Source: Rhineura floridana (taxonomy: Eukaryota; Chordata; Lepidosauria; Squamata; Rhineuridae). Taken from it: a stretch of DNA of 64,000 nucleotides. Below are positions 1-11,900 of this stretch, piece by piece (within the stretch, counting starts at the first letter, position 1; the number at the start of each line of letters is the position of its first letter). The stretch lies in contig NC_084500.1 in the NCBI RefSeq assembly GCF_030035675.1, positions 10,246,720 through 10,310,719 on the forward strand, in the 5' to 3' direction. Under the pieces are notes generated by a model. That model searched no databases. It was not told the DNA's origin and saw nothing but the letters and a program-made list of their open reading frames with translations. The translations under genes and the position numbers were made by a program.

Positions 1-194
1 GATCGTGCTTCCTTGGTCTGGGGCTTGTTAGCCTCTTCAATAATCTGGTCCTGGTGAAAATGCACTCAGTCTCAGTCATCAATAAAGGGCTAAATACAGA
101 CATTCTTGAATGTTCTGTAACCATTTCATGGACCACCAGAGAGCCTCTGATACAGAATACTGATCTGATATTGTATATGTGGGTGCTAATCAGT

Positions 195-299
195 GCTAGC
201 CCTACCCAGAATAGACCCACTGAAGTTGGTAGACATTACTAACTTAAGTTCATGAATTTCACTGGGTCTGCTCTGAGTAGGACTTAGATGAATACAACT
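195..299. repeat. Family G MITE-like repeat
   Basis: Short inverted-repeat element whose two arms read like AGACCCACTGAAGT and its rough complement ACTGGGTCTGCTCTGAG. Similar copies lie near 6.64-6.85, 13.8 and 40.95 kb. No coding potential. The flanking 1-194 holds nothing I recognise. Confidence 0.5.
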
Positions 300-315
300 C
301 TGTGTCCCGAATGCC

Positions 316-548
316 TAGGGAAGCCAGATTTCGACTGGACATCAGGAAAAATTTCCTAACTGTTAGAGCCATACGACAATGGAACCAATTACCTAGAGAG
401 GTAGTGGGCTCTCCGACACTGGAGGCATTCAAGAGGCAGCTGGACAGCCATCTGTCGGGAATGCTTTGATTTGGATTCCTGCATTGAGCAGGGGGTTGGA
501 CTTGATGGCCTTATAGGCCCCTTCCAACTCTACTATTCTATGATTCTA
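316..548 (+). mobile_element. CR1 LINE 3' end, 5'-truncated
   Basis: Matches the familiar CR1 3' region: a 'GATTTCGACTGGACATCAGG' stretch, then 'GGACTTGATGGCC', ending in the CR1 octamer tail ATTCTATGATTCTA. Only the last part of the ORF2 end and the 3' UTR remain, as usual for 5'-truncated CR1 copies. Confidence 0.85.
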
Positions 549-940
549 GGGACGGGAGAAATTTGATTCAGTTCGCATTTAAAGGTGAACTAACCAAATT
601 CACACTTTCCAAAACAATACGCAAACTGAAATACCACCATCCTTAGAAGTTCACAATTTTCCAAATTCTCCAGCCACGCAATGGATACAAAAAGGCGTAT
701 GTTGCGGTATTCATGTAAATGCATATATTAATGCAAGTCACATACAAAAATGCGTTATGTGAGGGGAAATTGCAAAAAAATGCGTCTGTCAAAACTGCAT
801 ACAAAAATGTGCTTATTGGGAGAAATTAAAATTAAAATGCTAAAGAATTTTCCTAAGGATTTTTTTAAAAAAATGCAAATTGCTGCAGAAATATGGAGAA
901 CTAAATTAAAGATTGGAAAAATGAAATGAAATTAATCTTT
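549..940 (-). repeat. Family E AT-rich DNA-transposon-like repeat
   Basis: Starts GGGACGGGAGAAATTTGATTC and contains spaced 'TGCATATATTAATGCAAG' and 'AAAAATGCG' motifs. The same element occurs in the opposite orientation at 14.47, 17.7, 23.7 and 30.8 kb. Copies end in a CATCCCTA-like terminus, which suggests a non-autonomous DNA transposon. It is non-coding. Confidence 0.6.
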
Positions 941-1874
941 ACTGCTGAAAGCCATAGGCTACCACAATTCAACACATGTAAAAGGAAAATACAAAATACA
1001 TATTAAAATCCAAGTCATATTTCAACAAAACACAGTTCAACAACTTACAATAAAAGAACAACAATACATTTGAATTAAAATTTCCTCTCCCAAGAAAAAG
1101 ATACACTGATCCACCCCATAACTTAGTATATAAATGCTACAGCCATACTAGCTCCAGGGCACAGCCCACTCACCCCACAATGTGTTTTTGTATCTAACTC
1201 TTAATTTTCGCGCAGCTAGAGCAAATTTTGCCACCTGGGTAGTTATAAATATATTGTTCGAATGCATATCTGCTCCAGGGAAGGTCTATTTGACAAGGAG
1301 CAAAGGATGTAGGAAAGAAATTTTAACCTTGGGGACTTGGGAAACGGAGAGAACCAACAACTGATAGATTTGTCCATCCCTACCAATCCCTCACACAGAC
1401 ACGATTTTGCTTCAGGTGGCTGGAAGAGACAGTTTTCTCAAAGCTACCCTAGGTAAGATTCTACATAAGGGGTGATCAAGGCCCAAAGCATGTGGTAGTG
1501 GAAGAGATTTAACCGAGTAAAGCTAGGAAAAATTAAAGCAGCAGATGGGCATATCAGCGTAGCCGGGGATGGTGGTCAGAGAGTGACGGAGGGGTTGTGA
1601 ATGTAAAACAGTTTCATCTATGCTGGAAAATGGAAATTGCATTCTCTCTGATCCCAGGAAACGCAAATCCCTGTGATCAAATTAAATTATGCAGATTATG
1701 GAGAGGTTTAAGATGTTTGCTTTGAACTGAACATTCAAGGATGTGGCCCAGTCCTCCTGAGGCTGCACCACTTTGGAATGCAGGTTGGGGAAGCCAGAGG
1801 GGTGAATTAAAAAAAATAAAGGCATGCAAACACAAATCACTTTCCACATACTGAGTGCTAGTATCGAAGGATCA
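941..1874. other. No gene or clear repeat recognised
   Basis: AT-rich sequence with short chance reading frames only. I see no splice-flanked exon or family repeat. It presumably belongs to an upstream CCDC92B intron or flank. Confidence 0.4.
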
Positions 1875-2516
1875 CTGTTGTCCATGCACTGGTAACCTTC
1901 AGATTGGATTACTGTAGTGCACTCTATGTGGGGCTACCCTTGGGGTTGGTCCGGAAGCTGCAACTGGTGCAAAATGCCACGTTGAGACTGCTCACTGGGG
2001 CAGGGTATTGCCAACATGTCACCACATTGCTGAAAGAATTGCACTGGCTATTTATTAGCTACCAGGCTAAGTTCAAGGTTCTAGTTTTGGTATACAAAGC
2101 CCTATACAGCTTGGGACGAGGATACCTGAAAGACCGTCTTATCCCTTATATACCCAGTTGATCACCGAGCTCTTAGACAGGTGCCATCTCTGGTATCTTT
2201 TCAGTGCTTACTGAAGACCTTCCTCTTTCAACAAGCCTTTTAAGCAGAGACCTTATGCCAGTCTGCATCTGTGTTAGAATTGTTTTTTAATATGTTTTTA
2301 AACCTTTTTTTAAAAAAAGATGTTTTTAAAGCTTTTTTAAAATGTTTTTAAAGATGTTTTGTTTTAATATGTTTTAATGGTTGTTGTTTTTAATATATTT
2401 TAAAGTCTGTTTTATGATATGTTAAAGTGTTTTTAGTGCCTTTGTTTGCTGCCCTGGGCTCCTACTGGGAGAAAGGGTGGGATCTAAATCTAATATATAA
2501 ATAAAATAAATAATAA
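1875..2516 (+). mobile_element. L2-like LINE, RT C-terminus and 3' end
   Basis: Translates to DYCSALYVGLPLG..RKLQLVQN..LRLLTG.., the thumb and C-terminal part of an L2-type reverse transcriptase, followed by ELHWL.. and YKALYSLG. A 3' UTR ending CTACTGGGAGAAAGGGTGGG and an ATAAATAAAATAAATAA tail follows. It is severely 5'-truncated and diverged. Bases 2285-2420 are a T-rich imperfect repeat inside the 3' UTR. Confidence 0.85.
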
Positions 2517-2640
2517 TGATAGAAAGTTGCTGCCCCAAGTGGTGAGTCCCTGAACTGCAGGTTGCATCTTCTCAGTGAAGTACCCCCTGGCCTTGGATTA
2601 ACTCTGCCCAAACAGGTTCAAGATTTATCATGGTCATGCA

Positions 2641-2915
2641 TTCTTTATTTATTTAACAAAATTTATATACTGCTTGATTGCAATAAAACCTCTAAGCAGT
2701 TTACAAAAACAAGTAATTAAAACATTTAAAAGATAATTAAAATTAACAGTCAGCCCAGAAGGGATTAAAACATGTCAACATCTACGTGACTGGATAGGCA
2801 TGCCTACACAAATATGTTTTAAGCAGCTGCCTAAACAAGTCCAGCAACGGCAGGGAGTTCCGAAGTGTAGGTGCTGCCACACTGCAAGATCAGCTTTGTA
2901 CAAGAGCAGGACAAG
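2641..2915 (-). mobile_element. L2-like LINE 3' region (antisense)
   Basis: TTTATTTATTTAAC tail complement, then 'TATACTGCTTGATTGCAA' and 'CTAAGCAGTTTACAAAAACA', a layout repeated at 15.7, 25.3, 48.05, 52.5 and 58.7 kb. The inner edge, GGGAGTTCCGAAGTGTAGG, corresponds to the ORF2 C-terminus. Interrupted at 2916 by a family C element. Confidence 0.6.
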
Positions 2916-2917
2916 TA

Positions 2918-3142
2918 CAGTAGGGCCCCATCATACAGCGGGTCACGTTCTGGACCCCCGCCGTAAAGCGGAAACCACCAAAAAGTGAAACTCATTGAAT
3001 AGAATGGTGTGCGACACTGAAAAACTGCCGTACAACTGGAACAAGTGCCGTATGAGTGGGGCTTTAGTCTAATTGCGTCTAACTGAGACCGCTGCATTAG
3101 CGAAGCACCGTAAGTGAAGTGCCGTAAAGCGGGGCCCTACTA
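2918..3142 (-). mobile_element. Family C MITE, TA target duplication (Tigger/mariner-like)
   Basis: Terminal inverted repeats CAGTAGGGCCCC and GGGGCCCTACTA are flanked by TA on both sides (2916-2917 and 3143-3144). The interior matches the copy at 13068-13270 read in reverse. TA duplication and TIR form point to a pogo/Tigger-type non-autonomous element. It has no ORF. Confidence 0.8.
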
Positions 3143-3144
3143 TA

Positions 3145-3780
3145 TTATGTGGCACCTGTAACAGTGCCATTTCTGCAAATTGAAGCAGTCGAGGGGGCAC
3201 ATGTGAGGTACGATGATCTTTGCCACTTCTGCCTTTGTTAGAATACAGTTGGGTTTTTTTAGACTGTATCCCAAGTATCACATGTTTGGTAAATTATTTC
3301 CTGAAGCAGCCTGCCTTCCCAGACTGTAGACCAGGCGAAGACCCCACAGAAGCTGTTGAACTCCAGCTACAACCAACCCCAATAGTCAACGGTCAGGGTT
3401 GATTGGTGCTAGAGTCCTGGGGGCAAACCTCAGGCCTGGGGGGCCAAAGGCAGCCCTCAAAGCCTCTCTGTCTGACCCTTGAGACTCTTTCCAGGCCACA
3501 CAGCCCCTGCAGCCATACCCTCTTTCCCCAGGCCACATGTCCCTCAGTTTACACCCTCTGTGAGAATTTCTTCCTGGCTGGAAAGCGTCCTTGAACTCTG
3601 ACAATGCCTCTTGTTTGTCTGGCCAGAGGACAGAGGTAGGTGTGTGTGTAGAAACTAGCCTACTCTACAAAGGTAAAATTTACATTCATTGCTCCACCCA
3701 TTTTTGCCTGTAGCCCCTCCCACCACATGGCCCCTGGAAGTTTCCTCAGGAGGAATGTGGCCCTCGGGTTTGAAAGAGAT
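3145..3780. other. Non-coding stretch, possible degraded hAT-like repeat at its right end
   Basis: No exon is evident. The segment around 3400-3787 (ending AATGTGGCCCTCGGG.. ATTCCCTAGCCCTG) has the look of a repetitive hAT terminus, but I could not pair it with a left end. Confidence 0.3.
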
Positions 3781-3791
3781 TCCCTAGCCCT

Positions 3792-4055
3792 GTTGTTGTT
3801 GTTATATGCCTTCAAGTCAATTACGACTTATATATTGTTTGTTGCTTTCAAAACTGTCTTATATATATATATTCATAGGGTTTTCATGGTAAGAGGTATC
3901 CAGAGGTGGTTCACCATTGCCTTTCTCTAAGGCTAAGCCTACGGCACCCAGTATTCCCAGGCTGTCTCCCATCCAAGTACTAACCAGGCCTGACCCTGCT
4001 TAGCTTCCGAGATTAGACGAGATCGGGCGTATTCAGAGTAGTATGACTGTAGGCT
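3792..4055 (-). mobile_element. 5S-Sauria-type SINE (5S rRNA head, Bov-B tail)
   Basis: Read on the minus strand, 3930-4055 is a near copy of 5S rRNA (complement of GGTCAGGCCTGGTTAGTACTTGG). It is followed by the Bov-B-derived tail (GGTTTTCATGGTAAGAGGTA complement) and a (CAA)n end. An imperfect 10-bp target duplication flanks it: CCCTAGCCCT at 3782 and CCCTACCCCT at 4056. It sits only ~125 bp upstream of the CCDC92B last-exon acceptor. Confidence 0.9.
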
Positions 4056-4181
4056 CCCTACCCCTATTGCAGTCCAACTACTGTAGTTGTGTGGAGGGCA
4101 CAGTGTTGGCTTCCTCTGATGTGCACAAACGTACCCCCTTGCTGAATTTTAATAAGGCCTTTCTCTTTCTCTCACATTTAG

Positions 4182-4942
4182 AAATTATTGACCAGGAATT
4201 AGAAGAGAAGTGCAAGATCGTGGAGGCCCGGCTGCAGGAGAAAGAGATGGACAACCTGGAGTTGCGCAAGGAACTGAGACATAAAGAGAGCCTCGTTGCT
4301 GCCCTCCGGTCCAACCTGAGGAATAAAGAGAGGAAGTTCCTGGAGGAGCTGAAGAGGAGAAGCCACCGGGTGACCATCCTCAACACGGAGCTGCAGAAAC
4401 AGACAGAAGCAGCCGCTTACCTTTCTTTCCAGCTGCACGCCACCAAACAGAAGCTGCACAGTTCTCGGCAAAGTGGCAAGCCTCTCCCCGAGAAGCCTCC
4501 CGAGAAAGCTTGCCTCCCTCCACCCTGTAGTGAGGCCCGGCCCAAGAAACGGACTCAGAGGTCCCACCCCCGCAGGCAGGCTGCTAGCAACTTCCACGGC
4601 AAGGGGGCCTTCAAGGACCCGTCGTCTCGCGACCGGCTGAGCAGCTTTGAGGAAGACGAGCCAATGCCCGACCCGGCCCTTTTTTTGTACACAAAACGGC
4701 ACCATGCCCCACCTCATCGCCAGAGGTCAGAGCATAAAGCATCAGCTATGTCTGTCAGAGTGGGCACTGACCAGAGGGACCCCAAAGGTGGTCAGCAGAG
4801 GCCGTCCACCCGGCAGCCCTACCTGGAACCAACAGAAGCTGTGAATGGTGCCAGGACTGTGGGCAAACCTCGACCGTCTTCCAAAGGGGAACAGCACAAG
4901 CGAAATGGCCGTAGCCCCCAAACTTCCAAAGACATTGACTAA
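4182..4942 (+). CDS. CCDC92B: CCDC92-family protein, last coding exon (probable CCDC92B)
   Basis: Last exon of a coiled-coil gene. A pyrimidine-rich tract (TTCTCTTTCTCTCACATTTAG) ends in the acceptor AG at 4180-4181. The exon enters at codon position 2, reads IIDQELEEKC..., and stops at TAA 4940-4942, about 253 residues. The first ~85 residues are a heptad-rich coiled coil (KCKIVEARLQEKEMDNLELR, then KERKFLEELKRRSHRVTILN), aligning well with human CCDC92 (KERE/KYLEELK..SHKLTLL...SQLHAAKKKL). A basic, proline-rich, probably disordered tail follows. The block MPDPALFLYTKR matches CCDC92's MPDPTPFLLAR. CCDC92 proteins are small coiled-coil proteins with centriole/ciliary interactions. The B paralogue is preferred because the next gene downstream looks like CLUH. 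Upstream exons were not found here. The open frame continues left into the 5S SINE, but that is not coding. Confidence 0.85.
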
Positions 4943-6094
4943 AAGAGGAGAAGAGAGAGAGAGGAAAGGGAAAACATACAGCCATTTTGAAATAGCTTTT
5001 CTTAAGAGGTCGTACTAGAAGAGGGGCCGCTCTTTTCAAGCACATTCCTAAATTGGAGGCCATTTTTGAAGAAGTGGTGTAAGGCCTCAGGGCCTCCTAG
5101 ACAGAACCATTTTGTCTGTCATGTTGTTACAGCACCAAAATACCTGTGTGCTCCTTGGGGAATGGTGTCAGCAACAGTAGAACTGCCAAAACTGCAGACA
5201 CTGGCGTGGTTTTGAACGTTGTGATTGCAGCTGAAGTGAATGTAGTAAGCCATTTGCCACCGCAACAGCCAACAGCACTGCACAATGTCTTGGCAAAGAG
5301 GACTGAGGAACTGAACCGCACATTTCTGTGCCTTGAAATTACAGCTTTGTTGTTGTTTTTTAGTTTTTCTGTTTCAAATTCTGAAAACTTTGAAAACTTG
5401 CCGTTTGAAATCTTGATTTCGGAGGCAAGACTGAAGCTTTGGCACTGTCATCCAGGTTTTGACCATTCCGAATGTGTGTGATTCATCCCATCTCAAATGG
5501 GTGTGGTTGCCCCCCGTTTCAGCACTAATTGTGATACCTGCGGCTCGAAGAGAAGATGGCTGAGGAAGTTAGATGTGAGCGTTTGGGGAGGTTATACATG
5601 TTGGGGAGTGTCTGGGTTTTTTTTTAATGATCTAGAACAGGGTATTCTAAAGAAGTACTCCAATACTCCTCCCTCGGGGGGTACAAGACAGTGAGGGGTT
5701 GGATAACGGAGCAAAGTGCAACTGTATAAAATATATACTGCAGTAGCAACCACTTAAGTATAGGAGAGTGGTATAACATCAGAGCTGAAATCTGGGGAAG
5801 CAGAATAGAAGTAGTCATGGTGGACACCCATGCTCAAACTAAAGGAAAGCCAGAAGGGCTCCAGGCCATTGATCCTTTGTAAGTGCCTCCTTACTACGAG
5901 GATACAAGGGAGGCATTTGTTTAAAATTGTGAGGGGGCTGTGCACGAGGGGGTGGTGGACTCATTAACTGCCCTCTATTCCCCCCCTCCAAAATTCAATT
6001 ATCAGTGGGCACTATGCATTACAGGGTGTGATAGAAGGCCCCCATCCTTAAATGTATATTTGGACAGGCTTACCTAAGTCTTAAGTCTCTAATT
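4943..6094 (+). other. CCDC92B: 3' UTR and downstream flank of the CCDC92B-like gene
   Basis: Repeat-free sequence directly after the stop codon. No canonical AATAAA was found in 4943-6094. An ATTAAA lies at 6339-6344, beyond a family A insertion. The transcript end is therefore unresolved, and the boundary is set where the first repeat begins. Confidence 0.5.
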
Positions 6095-6223
6095 CAAGGA
6101 TGGGGAACCTGCAGCCCTCCAGATGTTGCTGGACTACAATTTCCACTATCCCTGACCATCAGCCATGCTGGCCGTGGATGACAGGAGTTGAACATCTGTA
6201 AGGCTGCAGGTTCCCGGTCCCTG
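6095..6223. repeat. Family A palindromic MITE (hAT-like)
   Basis: Arms read CTCCAGATGTTGCTGGACTA and its complement, with CAAGGATGGGGAACC at the left and GGTTCCCGGTCCCTG at the right. One of about 20 copies in the window. Elsewhere this family shows 8-bp target duplications. Confidence 0.7.
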
Positions 6224-6634
6224 CAATAATATGTGGGTGGTACTTAGTAAAAAGAAATCTGGGGTCTTCCTCTTTGTTTCTCTCGCTTTTACGCTTTCCA
6301 GACTGGGGAAACATTTCCAGCTCCTAGGCACCACCAGTATTAAATGTTTATATAGCGGGGCAAAATTTGAAAATGACATTTAAATTTCAAACCCAATTTA
6401 ATGTCTGGATTTTTCCTCCCCCAAGTGCAAATATTTGTCTGAGGCAGAAGCTGAATCATATACACACGTGTATGTGTGTATTCTAGTTCCTTGGTTCAAA
6501 CATCACAACGTTAGGAGCCCACATCTACACGTCTGCCCCATTGCCCCAAAGAGAGAAGTGCTTGTTAACTACTACATTTAGGAGACCATGATTTAAATCA
6601 AACTGAGGGAGAGTTAGGAAGTTTTATCTGATGT

Positions 6635-6855
6635 AAGTGATATATTGAAATTAATGGACATTACTATTTTAGGACCATTAATTGTAAGGGGTCTACCCTG
6701 AGTAGAACTTAGTTGGCTACAAGCCAAGGTGTGCGGCTTGTGTGTGGGATTCTATTCAGAGTAGACCCGTTGAAGTTAATAGACATGACTAACTTAGGTT
6801 TATTTATTTCAATGGGTCCACCCTGAGTGGGGCTTAGTTGACAACAACCTTGTGT
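6635..6855. repeat. Two adjacent family G repeats
   Basis: Two consecutive segments (6635-6725 and 6745-6855) each carry GTAGACCC / GGGTCTAC-type arms, with TAGTTGGCTACAA and TAGTTGACAACAA at their right ends. Same family as 195-299. Confidence 0.5.
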
Positions 6856-6859
6856 CTTT

Positions 6860-8125
6860 ATTAAAGGCCTTCCTACCTTTTCCCCATAATTTGAGCCTAA
6901 ATGATTCAACTTTTAAAGCATGATTGGAGACCCAAATCATGGTGATCTCCAGTTTGGGGCACTGAAATCTTATCAATGATAACTGGCATATATGTGCACC
7001 CCTGTGCAAATGTCAGAAGGGACAAAAACCACTGTGAAGATGTTGGAATCAACCAACCTCAGTCTAGGATAGAACTCAACCACCTTCCATGGAGTTCTGA
7101 GACGGAGAGGTTTGGATCTAGATGTCCGTCAATAGATTGCTTTAAGTTTTGAGGAAAAATGCGAACAATTGAATGATGACAATCAAGTCGGATGAAAGGG
7201 TATGGCTTGTCTTTTTTCTTTAGAAGTTTGGGGCAAGTCATTGGGGTCTAAAACACTCATTCACCAATATCCATGCTCACATGTTTTGTTTCATTCACCT
7301 GCTTCCATGGTGACAGTTGTGCACATTCAAGGCAGTAATCTAAACGTGCTGTTAGGTGGTATTTTCACATAGATTTCTGAGCAACTGCCTCAAATGTAGA
7401 AAAGACAGGAGGAATGAATGAATGAAATAATGAGAGCGCAAGTAGGATCTGCAACAAAATGTTGCAGTGTGGAGGTAATCTTTTTTTAGGGTTCCAGCCA
7501 CCAAGTGATGCCTTTTGCCAGGTACTCCATTCCACGTCCTCACTCCCACTCAGTTTTCCATTACCACTGAGGAGGTTTGACGACTTTGTTTTGCTAAGGA
7601 TTTTTGTGTCTGTTCTTCTGCACACCTCCGGGTTTCCCAGAGCATGCTATTGCCTCTTGTGCATAGATGGTGCTGTTTTGGTTTAATCTGGACCAGCACT
7701 CAGAGAACTGACATCCCTATTAGGATGCGTATGAATCGTAATTAACAATATGATCAGTTAATCCATGAAAGCCACAAAATTAAGTAAATTCATCCGGGTG
7801 CCTATTATTTCTAAAGCTGTTAGGATAGGCTCTCATACCTCACAGATAAACAAAAGTAATCACGACAGACTAGTTTTGTGGCTATGTATTATGAAACAGG
7901 AGCATAGATTCACTTTTTGGCTCACATCCTCAATCTCCCAGGAACATGGCACTCAAAAGCAAGCTTCAGCTCTGTGGCATTTGAGATAATAAGAAAGCTG
8001 ATGCCTCAGATCCTGTTCCCTTAACAATGGGGCATTAAAGAGTAGGGATTTACAGTTTCTTGTTGCTTTTCCTCTGGGCTCCTAAGTTCTTTACAGCAAT
8101 GTGGTAGGCAGAAATTCAACTGATG
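6860..8125. other. Intergenic, no gene recognised
   Basis: Only short chance reading frames. The start of 7440-7560 (AGGATCTGCAACAAAA...) resembles 49128-49160, so at least part is an old repeat. Confidence 0.35.
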
Positions 8126-8130
8126 AAGCT

Positions 8131-8330
8131 TAGGGAAGGCGCTTAGGTCTCTAGCAGATCATCTGCTTCACCTGCACAAGGTCTTCGATTCAAACCCTTG
8201 CACCTCCAGTTAAAATGCTTAGGTAGCAGGTGATTTCTCAGCCGGAAACTGGACAGCTACTGCCAGTCAGAGCTGCCCATGCTGGGTTAGATGGGCTGAT
8301 GATATCCTAAGGCAGCTTCCTGCGTTTCTT
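8131..8330 (+). mobile_element. tRNA-derived SINE
   Basis: A degraded tRNA-like head (TCTAGCAGATCATCTGCTTC, then a B-box-like GATTCAAACCC), the body block CTGCCAGTCAGAG, and the family end AAGGCAGCTTCCT. The same SINE recurs more than a dozen times in the window. Confidence 0.7.
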
Positions 8331-8391
8331 TCAGCGTGAAAATTCAAATATATATATCACACACACAATCTGCCACTGAAAAGTTCAGGGT

Positions 8392-8447
8392 GCCTCGTTT
8401 TATCTTCACAACAACAGTGTGAGGTAGACTGAGAGAGAAAGCCTCTT
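8392..8447 (-). repeat. Fragment of a tRNA-headed SINE body
   Basis: TTATCTTCACAACAACAGTG then GTGAGGTAGACTGAGAG is the conserved middle block also seen at 19.65, 41.4 and 48.37 kb. The rest of the SINE is missing. Confidence 0.45.
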
Positions 8448-8541
8448 GGGGTACCCAGTTAGAAGTTAAATAAATGTGTGAGAAGGAATAGCTGGGATGA
8501 GGGCACCAGCTTTCCAGAAGAGATACCCATGATGTTTAAAT

Positions 8542-8679
8542 CAGAGCTGGGGAACCTGTGACCCTCCAGATGTTGCCGGACTACAACTCCCATCATCCCC
8601 AACCATTGGCCATGCTGGCTGGGCCTGATGGGAGCTAGAGTCCAACATCACCTGGAGGGGCACAGGTTCCCCATTCTTG
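8542..8679. mobile_element. Family A palindromic MITE with 8-bp target duplication
   Basis: CAGAGCTGGGGAACCTG to GTTCCCCATTCTTG with matching CTCCAGATGTTGCCGGACTA arms. Flanks GTTTAAAT (8534-8541) and TTTTAAAT (8680-8687) match at 7 of 8 bases, supporting assignment of family A to the hAT group. Confidence 0.8.
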
Positions 8680-8891
8680 TTTTAAATAATGCAAAGAAGG
8701 GGGTGCAAGCACCTGGGCCTAGACCACAAAACTGGTTGCTTGCCAGGCGGCTGGTGTCAATTTCTTGAGAGGCATCTAAGAAATCACTCCTGCCAATGCA
8801 AATGGTTTGAACATTATGCAAATATTTTGTTAATCTTGCTTTCCAAGGGCTCAAATGTATTTAGGAGCAAATTACTAAGCTTGGGGTGCAC

Positions 8892-8948
8892 AAATCAGTC
8901 TAGTTCTGGTCCATTTCATTTTTGCATGCATTCACCCATCAGACCATT
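8892..8948. repeat. Target-site duplication of the L2-like LINE, copy 1 (57 bp)
   Basis: A 57-bp segment from AAATCAGTCTAGTTCTGG to CATCAGACCATT is identical to 12151-12207. The two copies abut the 3' and 5' ends of the minus-strand LINE exactly. Confidence 0.95.
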
Positions 8949-11900
8949 TTTATTTATTTATTTATTTATTTATTTTATTTGTTTCATTTTTAGACCGCCC
9001 ATAGCTAGTAGCTCTCTGGGCGGTGTACAAAACAGATTAAAAATACAATATTATAATAAAATCAATCACATATATCAACAACAATATTAAAATAAAACGT
9101 AGACATAAACATTAACATTAAAAACATTAAAAAGCCTGGGAGTACAGCCAGGTCTTAACCTGGCGCCTAAAAGAAAGCACCGTAGGCGCCAGGCGTATCT
9201 CTTCAGGTAAGCTGTTCCACAATTCGGGGGCCACTACAGAAAAGGCCCTAGATCTGGTAACAATCCTCCGGGCATCCTGGTGAGATGGTACCTGGAGGAG
9301 GGCCTTAGATACTGAACGAAGTGAACGGGTAGGTTCATAGCGGGAGAGGCGTTCCACAAGGTACTGTGGTCCCACACCATGTAAGGCTTTATAGGTCAAA
9401 ACCAGCACCTTGAATCTGGCTCGGAAACAAATAGGTAGCCAGTGCAAACGGGCCAGGACAGGTGTTATATGCGCAGACCGACTGGTCCTCGTCAATAGCC
9501 TGGCTGCCGCGTTTTGCACCAGCTGAAGTTTCCGAACTGTCTTCAAGGGCAGCCCTACGTAGAGTGCATTACAGTAATCCAATCTAGAAGTTACCAGGGC
9601 ATGAACAACTGAAGCGAGATCGGCGCTGTCCAGATAGGGGCGTAGTTGGGCTACTAAACGAAGATGGTAAAATGCATTCCAAGCCACCGAGGCCACTTGA
9701 GCCTCAAGCGACAAGGAAGGGTCAAAAAGGACCCCCAAACTACGAACCTGTTCTTTCAAGGGGAGTGTAACCCCATCTAGAACAGGATGAACATCCACCA
9801 TCTGGGCAGGGAAAGAGCTCACCAACAGTGTCTCAGTCTTGTCTGGATTGAGTTTCAGTTTATTAGCTCTCATCCAGTCCATTATCGCGGTCAGGCAACG
9901 GTTCAGCACATCAACAGCCTCACCTGAAGAAGGTGAAAAGGAGAAGTAGAGCTGCGTGTCATCAGTGTACTGATGGCAACGCACTCCAAAACTCCTGATG
10001 ACCGCACCCAGAGGCTGCATGTAGATGTTAAAGAGCATAGGGGACAAAACCGATCCCTGAGGGACTCCACAATGGAGAGTCCAGGGTGTTGAGCAATGTT
10101 CCCCAAGCACTACCTTCTGGCGACGATCCGCTAAGTAGGAGCAGAACCACTGCCAAGCAGTGCCCCCGACACCCAACTCCGCGAGTCTCCCCAGAAGGAT
10201 ACCATGGTCGATGGTATCAAACGCCGCTGAGAGATCAAGGAGAGTCAACAGAGTCACACTCCCTCTGTCCCTCTCCCGACAAAGGTCATCATACAGGGCG
10301 ACCAAGGCTGTTTCAGTGCCAAAACCGGACCTAAAACCGGATTGAAACGGATCCAGATAATCGGTTTCATCCAAGAGCGCCTGGAGCTGGCCGGCAACCA
10401 CCCGCTCCAAAACCTTGCCCAAGAAAGGGACATTCGCCACTGGTCTATAGTTGTTAAGAACATCTGGGTCCAAAGAAGGTTTCTTTAACAGAGGTCTCAC
10501 TACTGCCTCCTTGAGACTGCCAGGGACTACGCCCTCTCTCAAGGAGGCATTTATTACCTCCTTGGCCCAGCCGGTGGTTTCGGTCCTTCCAGCCTTCACC
10601 AGCCAAGATGGGCAAGGGTCCAGAGCAGATGTGGTCGCCCGCACCATTCCAAGCACCTTGTCCACTTCCTCGAGCTGCACCAACTGAAACTCATCCAATA
10701 ATGAAGGACAAGGCCGCGCTCTGGACACCTCAATGGATTCTGTTATAACATCAGAGTCCCGACGGATGCATGCAATCTTGTCCTGGAAGTGCTCCGCGAA
10801 TTTGTTACAGCGGGCTTCCGATGTTTCTTTAGTATCGTGAGGGCCAGAATGTAACAGCCCACGTACTACCCTAAACAGCTCCGCTGGGCGGCAAAGAGAT
10901 GATCTAATGGTGGCAGCAAAATAAAACTTTTTTGCTGCCCTAACCGCTTTTACATACATCTTAGTGGAAGCACTTACCAAAGCATGACTACATCCGTCAG
11001 GAGTTCGCCTCCATCTGCACTCTAGCCTCCTTCTCTCTTGCTTCATCACTCTCAGCTCCGGGGTATACCACAGTGCTGTATGAGTTCTGCACTGAAGGGG
11101 GCGCGTGGGAGCGATCGTGTCAATGGCCTGGGTCATCTCCGTATTCCACAGGTCAACCAGGGCCTCGACAGGAGCGCCAGTACTATCAGCCGGAAAGACT
11201 CCCAGAGCCGTCTGGAAAGCTACAGGATCCATAAGCCTCCGGGAGCGGACCAACTTAATAGGTCCCCCACCTCTGCAGAGGGAAAGGGCTGTCATAAGTC
11301 TAAAACTCAGCAAGCGGTGATCTGTCCATGACAACGGAGTAGATGAAAAATACCCTGCCCTCAGATCACCATCTCCATGACCAGTGGCGAAGATCAAATC
11401 AAGAGTATGTCCTGATACATGCGTCGGGCCAGTAACAATTTGAGACAGCCCCATGGTTGTCATGGAGGCCATGAAGTCCTGAGCCACCCCAAACAAGACA
11501 GTCTCGGCATGAATGTTGAAGTCCCCCAGTACCACAAGTCTAGGGGACCTCAACAGTACCTCCGAGACTATCTCTGTCAGCTCAGCTAGGGAAGCCATTG
11601 GGCAGCAAGGTGGGCGGTACACCAACAGTATTCCCAGTCTGTCTCATTGGCCCAGCACAAGATGAAGACACTCCAGACCATTCGCCATCTGGACAGGGCG
11701 CTTGGTGAGAGAGAAAGAACTCCTATAGACCACAGCAACCCCACCTCCCCGGCCCTCAGATCTACCGCAGTGCTGCACCAAATACCCAGGTGGGCAAAGC
11801 TGGGAAAGAGCAACTCCTCCCTGCTCGCTCACCCAGGTCTCGGTAATGCACGCAAGATTGGCACCCTTCTCCACAATCAAATCGTGGATAAAGGGAGTTT

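Noticed and set aside
2285-2420. Tandem TTTTTAAAATG-like units resembling a regular array
   Set aside because: Spacing and units are irregular. It is the T-rich 3' UTR of an L2-like fragment.
3930-4055. 5S rRNA gene on the minus strand (also at 30.6 and 34.7 kb)
   Set aside because: Each 5S-like head is fused to a Bov-B tail and carries flanking duplications, so these are SINEs.
4043-4181. Extension of the CCDC92B frame upstream of 4182, starting MTVGSLPLLQ
   Set aside because: It lies in the SINE and the intron polypyrimidine tract. The acceptor at 4180-4181 gives a better start and matches CCDC92 homology.
7440-7560. Segment resembling 49128-49205
   Set aside because: Only about 30 bases match well by eye, too little to define a repeat family.
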